A program made the position numbers and the translations under genes. From assembly GCA_030151225.1 (NCBI GenBank), contig JASLEG010000006.1:1-53053 (forward strand): a stretch of 53,053 nucleotides of DNA, given 5' to 3'. This document shows, piece after piece, positions 8,436-15,983 of the stretch. Numbering within the stretch: the first letter of the stretch is position 1; each line of letters opens with the position of its first letter. Under the pieces are notes generated by a model, which was not told where the DNA came from, searched no databases, and saw only the letters and a list, made by a program, of their open reading frames with translations. The DNA comes from Burkholderia sp. (GTDB lineage: Bacteria > Pseudomonadota > Gammaproteobacteria > Burkholderiales > Burkholderiaceae).

Positions 8436-9758
8436 GTGATCTCTCGCATTTCCCGTTTCTTCACGCAGATCGTGCACCGCGTCCTGCCGGACCCGCTGAT
8501 CTTCGCGATTTTCCTGACCGTCATCACCTTCGTGCTGGCCTTCTCGCTCACGCCGAAACCGCCCGCCGAGCTCGTGCTGCTGTGGGGCAGCGGCTTCTGG
8601 AACCTGCTGGCGTTCACGATGCAGATGGCGCTGATCCTGGTGACCGGCCACGCGCTGGCGAGCTCGGGCCCGGTCCGGCGCATGCTGGTGGCGCTCGCGA
8701 GCACGCCGAAGACGCCGGCCGGCGGCGTGATGCTGGTGGCATTGGTGGCCGGCATCGCCTGCGCGATCAACTGGGGCTTCGGCCTGGTGCTCGGCGCGAT
8801 GCTCGCGCGCGAGGTGGCGCGCCGCATCAAGGGCTCCGACTACCGGCTGCTGGTGGCGTCGGCCTACATGGGCTTCCTGACCTGGCACGGCGGGCTGTCG
8901 GGCTCGGTGCCGCTGGTGGCGGCCACCAAGGGCAATCCGATGGAGAAGGTGATCGGCCTGATCCCGGTGTCGCAGACGATCTTCACCGGCTACAACGCCT
9001 TCGTCACGCTGGGCCTGATCGCGCTGCTGCCGTTCCTCGCCCGCATGATGATGCCGAAGCCCGACGAGGTGGTGTCGATCGATCCGAAGCTGCTCGAGGA
9101 TGAACCGAGCTTCGAGCGCAAGCTCGCGCCAGGCGCGAGCTGGGCCGAGCGCATGGAGGAGAGCCGCGTGCTGTCGCTGCTGGTGGCGGCGCTCTGCCTG
9201 GTGTTCCTCGTGATCCGCACGCGCAGCACGGGCTTCAAGCTCGACATCGACACCGTGAACCTGGTGTTCCTGGCCGCCGGCATCGTGCTGCATCGCACGC
9301 CGATGGCCTATGCGCGCGCGATCGGCGCGGCCGCGCGCGGCGCCGGCGCGATCATGATCCAGTTCCCGTTCTACGCCGGCATCCAGGCACTGATGGATCA
9401 TTCGGGGCTGGCCGGCGTGATCACCAGCTGGTTCGTGGACATCGCCAACGTGCACACCTTCCCGCTGCTCGCCTTCCTGAGCTCGGCCGTGATCAACTTC
9501 GCGGTGCCGTCGGGCGGCGGCCACTGGGTCGTGCAGGGCCCGTTCGTGATGCCGGCCGCGCAGGCGCTCGGCGCCGATCTCGGCAAATCGGCGATGGCGA
9601 TCGCCTACGGCGAGGCCTGGACCAACATGGCGCAGCCGTTCTGGGCGCTGCCCGCGCTGGCGATCGCCGGGCTCGGCGTGCGCGACATCATGGGCTACTG
9701 CGTGACCGCGCTGCTGTTCTCGGGCGTGGTGTTCGTGGCGGGGCTCTATCTGTTCTGA
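8436..9758 (+). CDS. Short-chain fatty acid transporter, AtoE family
   Basis: Inner-membrane protein of 440 residues, matching the AtoE family length, with many hydrophobic segments. Characteristic stretches include LPDPLIFAIFLTVITFVLAF near residues 17-36, ACAINWGFGLVLGAMLAREV, MGFLTWHGGLSGSVPLV, and INFAVPSGGGHWVVQGPFV near the C terminus. In E. coli AtoE imports short-chain fatty acids such as butyrate. The start was set at GTG 8436, preceded by GGAGGA at 8423-8428; the frame is open 78 codons further upstream but without family-like sequence. The next gene is an SDR oxidoreductase, so the pair may handle a small organic acid or ketone (inference). Confidence 0.9.
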   Translation: MISRISRFFTQIVHRVLPDPLIFAIFLTVITFVLAFSLTPKPPAELVLLWGSGFWNLLAFTMQMALILVTGHALASSGPVRRMLVALASTPKTPAGGVMLVALVAGIACAINWGFGLVLGAMLAREVARRIKGSDYRLLVASAYMGFLTWHGGLSGSVPLVAATKGNPMEKVIGLIPVSQTIFTGYNAFVTLGLIALLPFLARMMMPKPDEVVSIDPKLLEDEPSFERKLAPGASWAERMEESRVLSLLVAALCLVFLVIRTRSTGFKLDIDTVNLVFLAAGIVLHRTPMAYARAIGAAARGAGAIMIQFPFYAGIQALMDHSGLAGVITSWFVDIANVHTFPLLAFLSSAVINFAVPSGGGHWVVQGPFVMPAAQALGADLGKSAMAIAYGEAWTNMAQPFWALPALAIAGLGVRDIMGYCVTALLFSGVVFVAGLYLF

Positions 9759-9889
9759 GCTGCCGGGCGGCTGAGTGGCCCGTGCGGCCCGTTCGCGCCG
9801 CGCGACATGCGCGCACGCCGCGAACGGGGGCCCGGCGCATGCGGTCGAACCGGCTTCGTCCCTCACCGCACGTCCAGCAAGGAGCCGTC

Positions 9890-10672
9890 ATGCCGCTCGA
9901 ATTCGCCGACCGAAGCTTCGTGGTGACCGGTGCCGCCTCCGGCATCGGCGCCGCAACCGCCGCCCACCTGGGCGCGCGCGGCGCCCACGTGATCGCCGTG
10001 GACCTTCGCGAGCCCGCCGTGCCGGTCGGCTGCTTCATCGCCGCCGACCTGGCCGACCGCGCCTCGATCGACGCGCTGGTGCAGGCGCTGCCCACCGGGC
10101 TCGCCGGGCTCGCCAACATCGCCGGGCTGCCGCCCACCCACCCGGCCGAGCAGGTGCTCAAGGTCAACCTGGTGGGGCTCAAATATCTGACGCACCAGCT
10201 CGTGCCGAAGCTGGCCGACGGCGCATCGATCGTCAATCTCGCCTCGCTGGCCGGCCTCGACTGGCCGGACTCGCACGCCGCGATCACCGCCAGCGACACG
10301 CTCGACTTCGACGGCGTGGCCGCCTTCTGCCGCGAGCACGGGCTCGAGGGCGCGCGCAGCTACGCGTTCTCGAAGGAGGCGCTGATCGTGTGGACCCTGC
10401 AGCACCGCTGGCGCTGGCGCGAGCGCGGCATCCGCATCAATGCGGTGAGCCCGGGGCCGGTGGACACGCCGATCCTGCCCGATTTCGTCGCCACGCTCGG
10501 CGCGCGCGCCGAGGAGGACATGCGCACCATGGACCGCCCCGGCACGCCGGCCGACGTCGCCCCGGTGGTGGCCTTCCTGCTGTCGGACGCCGCCGCGTGG
10601 ATCCGCGGCGCGAACCTGCCCTGCGACGGCGGCATGTTCGCCAACATCCAGTGCCGCCGCCACGGCTACTGA
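9890..10672 (+). CDS. SDR-family oxidoreductase (3-alpha-HSD/coniferyl-alcohol dehydrogenase-like)
   Basis: Classical short-chain dehydrogenase of 260 residues. The N-terminal cofactor motif is VVTGAASGIGAATA (TGxxxGxG), a NAG-like loop reads LANIAG, the catalytic serine region is SIVNLASLAG, and the YxxxK motif is YAFSK. A long insertion between the serine and tyrosine motifs, plus IRINAVSPGPVDTPIL, resembles the 3-alpha-hydroxysteroid/coniferyl-alcohol dehydrogenase group. The start at ATG 9890 has AAGGAG eight to nine bases upstream. It lies 131 bases after the AtoE-type transporter on the same strand. The substrate cannot be read from the sequence. Confidence 0.88.
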   Translation: MPLEFADRSFVVTGAASGIGAATAAHLGARGAHVIAVDLREPAVPVGCFIAADLADRASIDALVQALPTGLAGLANIAGLPPTHPAEQVLKVNLVGLKYLTHQLVPKLADGASIVNLASLAGLDWPDSHAAITASDTLDFDGVAAFCREHGLEGARSYAFSKEALIVWTLQHRWRWRERGIRINAVSPGPVDTPILPDFVATLGARAEEDMRTMDRPGTPADVAPVVAFLLSDAAAWIRGANLPCDGGMFANIQCRRHGY

Positions 10673-10743
10673 ACGCCGCGCCGTTCAGCGCACTCATCGC
10701 GCGCGTTCAGCGACCTTCCCGCCGTTTCCCCGCGCCTCTCCCG

Positions 10744-10784
10744 CCCCGCCGGCGCACGCGATCGCGCAAATTGGCGGGGCTTTT
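10744..10784 (+). terminator. Possible terminator after the SDR gene
   Basis: CCCCGCC (10744-10750) pairs with GGCGGGG (10773-10779) and is followed by CTTTT. The long loop contains a second short palindrome, GCGATCGC. It separates the SDR gene from the dioxygenase/methyltransferase cassette. Confidence 0.4.
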
Positions 10785-10857
10785 GGCGTCATCTCGCGGC
10801 TTCGCGGCGGGCCGGCCGCCACGATAATGGACCGCATCCAGACCTTGCGTTCCGCTC

Positions 10858-11655
10858 ATGACCCGCACCCTCGACGCCCTGGCCCTCGCGCTCGGGAAGC
10901 TCTCGTCCGACACCTTCGATCCGGCCGTCTACGCGCAGACCGGCGTGTTCGTGATGCGCAACGCGATCCCCGCCGACGTGGTGCGCACCTGGCAGGACGC
11001 ATGGCGCGTGTTCTACGACGCGAAGCTGCGTGACGGCCGCGACGTGAGCGCGCGCAACCCCGTCTCGCTGACCGAGGACCTGCCCGACACGCTCGCCTAC
11101 ATGTACCGCGAGCCGGTGTTCGCGAACACGGTGCGCCAGATCTTCGGCGAGCACGTGGCGCTGTACAACCACCGCTTCGTGATCAAGGACAGGTTCAGCC
11201 CGGCGAAGGTGTTCCTGCATCAGGACAGCTGCTACCACCTCGGCAACCTGAACAAGTGCAGCCTGTTCGTGCCGCTCAGCGACGTGAACGAAGGCAACGG
11301 CGCGATGAGTTTCCACCCCGGCTCGCACAAGCTCGGCGTGCTCGGCGACGCGGGCGAGATCGACCCGGCCGCGTTCGACATCCAGTGGCCGAGGATCACG
11401 CCCGAACTCGCCCCCGGCGACTTCGTGGTGATGAACAGCGCGCTGTGGCACGAGTCGTGTCCGAACACCTCCGGCGTCGACCGGATCCTGGCGGACACGA
11501 TCGTGCAGCCGGCCGACGATCCGACCGGCATCGACCTGTTGTGCGGCGAATGGCAGACCGACATCTTCTATTCGATCAAGAACCATTACCGGTATTTCAA
11601 GAGCTCGCGCATCCTCAAGCTCATCAAGTACGAGAAGGAGCGCAACGCGAGCTGA
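10858..11655 (+). CDS. PhyH-type Fe(II)/2-oxoglutarate dioxygenase
   Basis: Protein of 265 residues with the phytanoyl-CoA dioxygenase/ectoine-hydroxylase-like double-stranded beta-helix. The iron ligands are visible: H121 and D123 in FLHQDSCYH and the distal H198 in NSALWHESCPN, followed by an Arg-containing strand typical of 2-oxoglutarate binding. GNGAMSFHPGSHKLG is the conserved PhyH motif. Such enzymes hydroxylate small molecules, lipids or sugar-linked substrates. It is the first of three same-strand genes, ahead of two SAM methyltransferases, so hydroxylation followed by methylation of one product is plausible. It has no signal peptide. The substrate is unknown. Confidence 0.88.
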   Translation: MTRTLDALALALGKLSSDTFDPAVYAQTGVFVMRNAIPADVVRTWQDAWRVFYDAKLRDGRDVSARNPVSLTEDLPDTLAYMYREPVFANTVRQIFGEHVALYNHRFVIKDRFSPAKVFLHQDSCYHLGNLNKCSLFVPLSDVNEGNGAMSFHPGSHKLGVLGDAGEIDPAAFDIQWPRITPELAPGDFVVMNSALWHESCPNTSGVDRILADTIVQPADDPTGIDLLCGEWQTDIFYSIKNHYRYFKSSRILKLIKYEKERNAS

Positions 11656-11789
11656 GTCTTTCACGCCGGGCGGACACGAGGGACGACAAGACGGAACGGC
11701 GCAGTGCCTGCGTCGTGCGGACAGCGTCGAGATCCGGCCGGCAGTTCCCGCCCTCGTCCCATCGACTACTCCATCACGAGACGCCCGTC

Positions 11790-12500
11790 ATGACACCGAC
11801 CCCGTGCTCCGGCCACCACCCGGCCGCCATGCATCACATCCGGCCCACCCAGCTGCTGTCGATTCCCGACGCCGGCGACTATCCCGAGGAAATCCGCTTC
11901 TTCATGCCGCCCGCGCAGGGTGCCGGCGGGCTGACCTCGCTCGAATCGATCGCCCTGCTCAAACTGATGCGCGTGGTGGAGCCCGCGCGACTGTTCGAGT
12001 TCGGCACCTTCAAGGGCTACACCACGCGCCTGCTGGCCGAGAACATCACGCGCGCCGAGGTGGACGGCGAGCGCATCTACACGCTCGACCTGCCCGATCT
12101 GCAGGACGTGGCGTTCCAGGGCGGCGACCGCCAGCTCGCTGAGCAGGCGCTCGGCGCCGAGCGCAAGTATCTGCAGTCGGCGAACCGGCATCTGGTGCGC
12201 CAGATCCTGCAGGATTCGATGAAGTTCGACGCTGCGCCGCACGCGAAGTGTTTCCAGTACGTGTTCGTCGACGCCAACCACGAGCTCGCCTACGTGCGCC
12301 GCGACACCGAAAACGCGCTGACCATGCTGGACGACACGGGCCGCGCCTGCATCGCGTGGCACGACTACGGCAACCCGCAGTTCCCCGAACTCACGCAATA
12401 CCTCGACGAGCTCGCACACGAGCTCCCGCTGTACCACGTCGCGAACACCATGCTCGTGTTCCATCTGCGCGGCGCGCAGGTGCCCGAGCGCCAACCCTGA
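11790..12500 (+). CDS. Class I SAM-dependent methyltransferase (Methyltransf_24 type)
   Basis: Protein of 236 residues. The SAM-binding motif I is LFEFGTFKGYTTRLL (about residues 70-84), an acidic strand-2 motif is IYTLDLPDL, and YVFVDANHELAYVRRDTENA is the post-motif region common in CmcI/sugar-O-methyltransferase-like enzymes, followed by IAWHDYGNP. The start is ATG 11790; an in-frame ATG at 11829 is an alternative. It lies 134 bases after the PhyH gene and 55 bases before the second methyltransferase, all on the plus strand. The acceptor is probably a hydroxylated small molecule or glycan (inference). Confidence 0.85.
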   Translation: MTPTPCSGHHPAAMHHIRPTQLLSIPDAGDYPEEIRFFMPPAQGAGGLTSLESIALLKLMRVVEPARLFEFGTFKGYTTRLLAENITRAEVDGERIYTLDLPDLQDVAFQGGDRQLAEQALGAERKYLQSANRHLVRQILQDSMKFDAAPHAKCFQYVFVDANHELAYVRRDTENALTMLDDTGRACIAWHDYGNPQFPELTQYLDELAHELPLYHVANTMLVFHLRGAQVPERQP

Positions 12501-12555
12501 GCGTCCCGCCTCGCCGCGGGCCGCCCTCACTCGACAGCATCAACGGATCTACGTC

Positions 12556-13134
12556 ATGGCCATTCCGTCGCAATTCGACAACGACACGTTCCAGCTCGCC
12601 CGCGATCACCTCGCGGCGTTCGTGAAGCGCACCGCCGAGAAGCTCGCCGGCGAACCCGGCAAGCTGCTCGAGGTCGGTCCGCAGGACCGCACCTTAGTGC
12701 GCGAGTGCTTCGCCAATTTCAAGGTGGATACCTTCGACGTGGTCGACACGCACGGCCCCGACATCGTGGGCGACATCACGCGCCGCAACGAGCAGATCGC
12801 CGACAGCGCCTACGACTGCGTGGTGTGCATGGAAGTGATCGAGCACACGGTCAATCCGTTCGATACGGTCAAGGAAATCCGGCGCATCCTGCGCCACGAG
12901 GGCTGGCTGCTGATCTCGGCCCCGCTGAACTGGCGCATCCACGGCCCGACGCCCGACTGCTGGCGCATCACCGAGCACGGCTGGAACGCGCTGCTGCGCG
13001 ACTTCGACATCGTGGAAATCGACATCCTCGAATCGCCGGGCCGCGAGCTGTTCCCGATCCGCTACAACGTGCTGGCGAAGTGCAACAAGTTCAAGCAGGC
13101 CAAGGACAGCGAGCTGACGTTCCGCTGGATCTGA
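12556..13134 (+). CDS. Class I SAM-dependent methyltransferase (Methyltransf_11 type)
   Basis: Small cytoplasmic methyltransferase of 192 residues. Motif I is KLLEVGPQDRTLV (about residues 36-48), the acidic strand is FDVVDTHGPDIVGDI, motif IV is YDCVVCMEVIEHTVNPFD, and motif V/VI is GWLLISAPLNWRIHGPTPD. This layout is common for enzymes of surface-glycan and natural-product loci. Its last 44 bases overlap the antisense end of the truncated lipoprotein frame at 13091-13597. It closes the PhyH/methyltransferase cassette; no terminator hairpin was found behind it. Confidence 0.85.
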   Translation: MAIPSQFDNDTFQLARDHLAAFVKRTAEKLAGEPGKLLEVGPQDRTLVRECFANFKVDTFDVVDTHGPDIVGDITRRNEQIADSAYDCVVCMEVIEHTVNPFDTVKEIRRILRHEGWLLISAPLNWRIHGPTPDCWRITEHGWNALLRDFDIVEIDILESPGRELFPIRYNVLAKCNKFKQAKDSELTFRWI

Positions 13135-13597
13135 ACGGCAGTATCCAGCCGATCAGGCCGGCCCCGCCCTGCCAGCGGCCCCCGCTGTAGCGCCGCGCCA
13201 TGGTGGTGGTCATGAGCTTGCCGTTGGCCGCGTCGAGCTGCCCCCACACGAGCGTGATGTGGCCCTGCGCATCGATGCCGGCCGCCGGCGACATCAGCGT
13301 CGCAAACAGGCTCGTGTTCGAGACGGCCTGGTTGACGCTGGTCCAGGCGCCGCCCGAGCAGGCGGCGGTCCACAGCGCGGGCTGGGTGGAATTGCTCTGC
13401 CGCCGCGCCAGCACGGCGCCGCCGGAAGGCAGCATCGCGAGCATCGGGCGCACGTTGCCCGTGCCGCCCGAGCCCCCGCTCGCGCCGCCATTGGAACCGC
13501 CGCCCACCGACGCGCCGCCGGCGCTCGACACGTCGTCGCCACCGCACGCGCCGAGCGCGAGACAGGCGGCCATCACCATCCATGCCATGGATTTCAT
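13091..13597 (-). pseudogene. Lipoprotein gene fragment, 3' part lost
   Basis: The frame encodes 168 residues with a good lipoprotein signal (MKSMAWMVMAACLALGACGG, lipobox LGAC) and a Gly/Ser linker, then LARRQSNSTQPALWTAACSG and AAGIDAQGHITLVWGQLDAA, which resemble one or more repeats of a secreted beta-propeller-like protein. After GRWQGGAGLIGW, near 13140, the frame runs into the complement of the methyltransferase 3' end, which does not look like protein of the same kind. I therefore read it as the N-terminal remnant of a longer lipoprotein gene cut by arrival of the upstream cassette or by deletion. A short functional lipoprotein cannot be excluded. Confidence 0.55.
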
Positions 13598-13883
13598 CGT
13601 CGTCCTTGTTGTTATCGGCGCGCCCGGGCGCCGTATCCGGGGTTGTCGAAACGCCGAAGGAATCGCCGCGAGGCTCGTCTTGCACGGACCTCGTTCCGGT
13701 TTTGATCAGCAATCCTTCAGGTTGACGCGACACGCCGGAATGGCGGACAGGCCGGCCGCGTGCATCGCGTCGGCTGCATGGTAAGTCAGGGGAATCGGAA
13801 GCGCGGTGGGATCGCGTCCATGGCGGGTGGACCTGCGTCCAGCCGCGTCGGGCGCGCCGAGAACCGGCGCGCCTCGGGAATCG

Positions 13884-14699
13884 TCAGGCCGCGCCGACCC
13901 AGCGCATGACCTGCTGCCAGCGCGGCGCGGTCATCGCGTCGAACCACGTGTCGTGGTTCGCGTCGGGCAGCAGCATCAGTTCGCTGCCCGGGTGGCGGTG
14001 CGCGAGGCGCTCGGCGTGCGCCACCGGAATCAGCGTGTCCTGCTCGGAGCCGATCACCACCAGCGGCCCGTGGAACGACGAGGTGGCCGCGATCGAGTCG
14101 AAGCGATCATGCAGCAGCCAGTGCACCGGGAACATCGGATATTTCTCGCCGGCCACCGAGGCCAGCGTGTCCCACGGCGTGATCAGCACCACGCCCGAGA
14201 GCGCCTGCTCGTTGCCCTGCACCACGCGTGCGGCCATGCCCGCGCCGAGCGACTCGCCGACCAGCCAGACCTCGCCCGGCCAGCGCGCGAGCGTGTCGGC
14301 CAGCGCGGCGCGCGAGGCGCCGAGCGCGGCATGCATGGTGCGCGCGCCGCTACGCGTGCCGTGGCCCGGATACTCGACGATCGCCACGCGATAGCCGGCC
14401 GCCACGAACACGTTCGCGAGCGGCAACTTGGTCTCCGACGATTCCTCGTTGCCGTGATAGACGATCACGGTGCCGCGCGGCACGCGCCAGTCGGGCGTGA
14501 CCACGTAGCCGGCGTAGTCGCCGCCGATCTGCCAGACGTCGATGTGCGCGCCCGGATGCGGCAGGCTGCGCGGGTCGGCCGCGTGCGGCGTGACCGGCAG
14601 CAGCATGCGATCCTGCAGCGCGTACAGCGCCGCCACCGCGGCCAGGTAGGCGAGCACGGCGGCCATCAGGCAGTAGACGAGAATCCGCTTGGCAGGCAT
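13884..14699 (-). CDS. Membrane-anchored alpha/beta hydrolase
   Basis: Serine hydrolase of 271 residues. An N-terminal hydrophobic anchor (about residues 6-27: VYCLMAAVLAYLAAVAALYA) is followed by the hydrolase fold: the oxyanion region VIVYHGNEESSE, the nucleophile elbow GESLGAG, an acid-loop candidate IGSEQDTLIP and the catalytic histidine in DANHDTWF. It is probably periplasmic or membrane-facing and resembles the BEM46/FrsA-like group. The start at ATG 14699 was chosen because it begins the membrane segment; the frame is open further upstream through the lipocalin region. It lies 98 bases after the lipocalin gene on the same strand. The substrate is unknown. Confidence 0.85.
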   Translation of the reverse strand: MPAKRILVYCLMAAVLAYLAAVAALYALQDRMLLPVTPHAADPRSLPHPGAHIDVWQIGGDYAGYVVTPDWRVPRGTVIVYHGNEESSETKLPLANVFVAAGYRVAIVEYPGHGTRSGARTMHAALGASRAALADTLARWPGEVWLVGESLGAGMAARVVQGNEQALSGVVLITPWDTLASVAGEKYPMFPVHWLLHDRFDSIAATSSFHGPLVVIGSEQDTLIPVAHAERLAHRHPGSELMLLPDANHDTWFDAMTAPRWQQVMRWVGAA

Positions 14700-14797
14700 C
14701 GGAAGGCCGGTTCGAGGGTGACGCGCCAGTATAAGGAGTCCGCCCGATTTGCGAATTTCGGCCGTATTACGGTGCATGACGACTCCCCGGCAAGCGT

Positions 14798-15406
14798 TTA
14801 CTGCGGGGCCGGCTGCGGTGCTTCGCGCGGCGCCGCCGGCGGCAGATCCTGAGCCGTCATGCGCAGCAGCGTGGTGTCGTAGCCGAGCTCGGCCGCGCGC
14901 GCCACGATCTGCTGGCGCAGCAGCGTGGACGGATTCGCATCGCGCGTGAGCAGCCACAGGAAGCGGCCCGACGGCTCGCCCACGATCGACCAGGAATAAT
15001 CGTCGGCATGATCGAGCACCCAGTAATCGCCGACGTAGAACGGCCCGAAGAACGACACCTTGAGCTTGGCGCCGCCGCTGTCCGGCACCAGCCTGGCGCG
15101 GCCGCGCGACTCGCGCGGCGCGCCGTCCGGGCCGCGGCTGCAGGCGTTGACCACCTCGATCAGGCCGTCGTCGCGCAGGGCGTAATCGGCGGTCACGCCG
15201 TCGCAGCCGCGCTCGAAGCGGTTCTCGTAGCGCGCGAATTCGTACCAGCGGCCGAGGTAGCGGTCGAGATCGACGCTGCGGGTGGGATCGGGCACGGCGG
15301 CATTGCCGCGCTTGCCGCCGACGAAGGCGGCGCAGCCGCCCAGCAGCAGCACGGCGCCCGATATCGCGGCGGTCAGCGCGGCCGCGCGCACGAGGGAACG
15401 GTTCAT
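14798..15406 (-). CDS. Bacterial lipocalin (Blc-like outer-membrane lipoprotein)
   Basis: Lipoprotein of 202 residues. The signal peptide ends in the lipobox LLLGGCAA. The lipocalin signature DLDRYLGRWYEFARYENRFE with GCDGVTADYAL is very close to Blc. Conserved later strands are VSFFGPFYVGDYWVLDH, YSWSIVGEPSGRFLWLLTR and the C-terminal AAELGYDTTLLRMT; a Pro/Ala-rich tail follows. Blc proteins bind lysophospholipids or fatty acids and help maintain the envelope. The start is ATG 15406. It is divergent from the DUF1328 gene and upstream of the hydrolase on the same strand. Confidence 0.92.
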   Translation of the reverse strand: MNRSLVRAAALTAAISGAVLLLGGCAAFVGGKRGNAAVPDPTRSVDLDRYLGRWYEFARYENRFERGCDGVTADYALRDDGLIEVVNACSRGPDGAPRESRGRARLVPDSGGAKLKVSFFGPFYVGDYWVLDHADDYSWSIVGEPSGRFLWLLTRDANPSTLLRQQIVARAAELGYDTTLLRMTAQDLPPAAPREAPQPAPQ

Positions 15407-15660
15407 GGATGGAGCCTCCTGCGAGCCAGAATCCCGCTGAGGCAAGCAGGTTCGATACCAGCGGGCCGAAGCCCGTGCGGGGCGCGCGCTTCGCGATCCG
15501 CATCCCGTCCGGAGAAGGACATCTTTGCAAGACGGAGGCGTGTCGATTGTATTTTTTTCCGTCGAGCCGGCGGCGTGCGGGATTTCAAACCCCGCCGCGA
15601 CGACCAGGCTGCCCGGCAAAACCGCGACGGATCAAGGTCCGAAGCGAAAACCGCGCGCGC

Positions 15661-15676
15661 TGGCACGTCGATTGCA
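15661..15676 (+). promoter_or_regulatory. Sigma-54 (RpoN) promoter for the DUF1328 gene
   Basis: TGGCACG (15661-15667), four bases, then TTGCA (15672-15676) matches the -24/-12 consensus TGGCACG-N4-TTGCW, with the GG and GC dinucleotides 12 bases apart. Transcription would begin near 15688, about 29 bases before the ATG at 15717, on the correct strand. This is the only clear signal in the 310-base gap 15407-15716 between the lipocalin and DUF1328 genes; no enhancer-binding-protein site was recognised there. Confidence 0.75.
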
Positions 15677-15716
15677 ATGTCTTGAGCACCTCATCGACTT
15701 TCAGGAGCTCCTCATC

Positions 15717-15890
15717 ATGCTGAAATGGGCATTGATTTTCGCGGTCGTCGCCATCATCGCCGGCCTGTTCGGCTTCACCGGCATCGCCGCCGGCTCGGCC
15801 GCCATCGCCAAGTTCCTGTTCGGCCTGTTCCTGCTGCTGTGCATCATCTTCGTGGTGATCGGCGTGGTGGTGGCCAAACGCGTGGCCTAG
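15717..15890 (+). CDS. DUF1328 small membrane protein (YtjA family)
   Basis: Peptide of 57 residues made almost entirely of two hydrophobic segments (WALIFAVVAIIAGLFGFTGI and FLFGLFLLLCIIFVVIGVVV) with the family-typical GFTGIAAGSAAIAKFLF between and within them. It starts MLKWA and ends in a short basic tail. The ATG at 15717 has AGGAG at 15703-15707. The family is widespread, inner-membrane and of unknown function, often stress-associated. Here it has its own sigma-54-type promoter and a strong terminator at 15933-15968, so it is a monocistronic unit. Confidence 0.92.
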   Translation: MLKWALIFAVVAIIAGLFGFTGIAAGSAAIAKFLFGLFLLLCIIFVVIGVVVAKRVA

Positions 15891-15932
15891 CCGCGCGGCG
15901 CGCACCGCGCGCCGCGTCTCCTGCCTCGCCGC

Positions 15933-15968
15933 GGGGGCGCGCCGGTCAGCCGGCGCGCCCCCGTTTTT
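15933..15968 (+). terminator. Rho-independent terminator of the DUF1328 gene
   Basis: A perfect 13-base GC-rich stem (15933-15945 with 15950-15962), a four-base loop, then GTTTTT. It lies 43 bases after the stop codon. Confidence 0.85.
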
Positions 15969-15983
15969 CATGGCGCCGCGAGC

